Origin: Streptomyces sp. 1-11
GTDB taxonomy: Bacteria; Actinomycetota; Actinomycetes; Streptomycetales; Streptomycetaceae
Length of the DNA: 64,000 nucleotides
Reading direction: 5' to 3'
Assembly (NCBI RefSeq): GCF_007176755.1
Contig: NZ_BJTV01000001.1
Span: 186,001-250,000 of the forward strand
Numbering within the stretch: position 1 is the stretch's first letter; every line of letters begins with the position of its first letter. Under the pieces are notes generated by a model. It saw nothing but the letters and a program-made list of their open reading frames with translations, was not told the DNA's origin and made no database searches. Shown in pieces: positions 63,808-64,000 of this stretch. Both the position numbers and the translations under genes were made by a program.

Positions 63808-64000
63808 ATGCATCCGATGGTGAAACCCGCGCTGCGGCGCGGCTGGCGCGACCTCAACACGGTGCAGTTCGGGATGACCCCGGCGCACGCGATGACACTG
63901 GGACCGATGGACACGGCGACCGGCAGCTTCCTCGACCTGCTCAACGGCACCCGCGGCCTGCCCCTGCTGCGGGACGAGGGCCGGCGCATGGACCTGCCGG
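63808..64000 (+). CDS. N-terminal fragment of a winged-helix/ThiF-like protein
   Basis: Only the first 64 codons are in the window, beginning MHPMVKPALRRGWRDLNTVQ and continuing FGMTPAHAMTLGPMDTATGS. The opening resembles the small winged-helix leader-binding-like domain at the start of actinobacterial ThiF/adenylyltransferase-family proteins found near the YgjP gene, but the catalytic part lies beyond the edge. The assignment is tentative. Confidence 0.45.
   Translation, partial: MHPMVKPALRRGWRDLNTVQFGMTPAHAMTLGPMDTATGSFLDLLNGTRGLPLLRDEGRRMDLP

Overview
The window is chromosomal DNA from a Streptomyces. The G+C content is very high, third codon positions are almost all G or C, and GTG and occasional TTG starts occur. 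Lineage markers are present: WblE, DasR, SigR/RsrA, SigH with its anti-sigma partner, nickel superoxide dismutase with its maturation protease, epi-isozizaene synthase with a CYP170-type P450, and EshA. From memory the gene content and order resemble the S. coelicolor SCO52xx core region read backwards. That is recollection, not an alignment. No rRNA, CRISPR array, prophage, transposon or integrase was seen.

Layout. 1-4.4 kb: polar amino-acid ABC transporter (permease cut by the window edge, then ATPase), methyltransferase, CGNR regulator, divergent sodX/sodN, and a 32-residue membrane ORF. 4.4-8 kb: small accessory genes (GNAT, AraC, VOC, DUF952, zinc ribbon, RibD-type reductase, TetR). 8.2-10.8 kb: the family 2B encapsulin EshA followed by a polyprenyl synthetase, the most striking module. 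11-14.7 kb: amidase, PLP enzyme, and a Na+/H+ antiporter divergent from a UBP zinc finger. 14.9-16.4 kb: prsH-sigH. 17-20.3 kb: lipid kinase, wblE, PdtaS-like histidine kinase. 20.6-25.2 kb: TetR, nagB, dasR with DasR (dre) sites, and a DUF3311/sodium-solute symporter pair. 25.3-30.2 kb: B12 riboswitch, nrdA, nrdB, nrdS. 30.2-32.7 kb: P450 and epi-isozizaene synthase, overlapping by 4 bp. 33-37.3 kb: peptide deformylase, TPR protein, two membrane HD proteins. 37.5-40.2 kb: rsrA, sigR with a self-controlled promoter and an alternative upstream start, alpha/beta hydrolase, HMCES-type peptidase. 40.2-46 kb: M50-like protein, aroA, rsgA, SMR exporter, TetR, hisN, CBS protein. 46-50.5 kb: catalase and divergent Fur-family regulator, and two identical initiator tRNA genes flanking a Sel1-repeat protein. 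50.5-64 kb: UPF0182, PPA1309, Lon-like PDZ protease, moaE, SDR, DUF2342 metalloprotease, NUDIX, a three-gene AIM24/TerD-AIM24 cluster, a YgjP-type metallopeptidase, and the start of a final gene cut by the window edge.

Functional threads: oxidative and thiol stress (NiSOD, SigR/RsrA, catalase/Fur); N-acetylglucosamine control (nagB, dasR, three dre-like sites); cobalamin-controlled deoxynucleotide synthesis; isoprenoid chemistry (polyprenyl synthetase next to an encapsulin shell; albaflavenone pathway); and developmental or stress regulation (SigH, WblE). The candidates for under-described biology are the encapsulin/polyprenyl synthetase pair, whose cyclic-nucleotide pocket lacks the usual phosphate-binding arginine, and the AIM24/TerD cluster.
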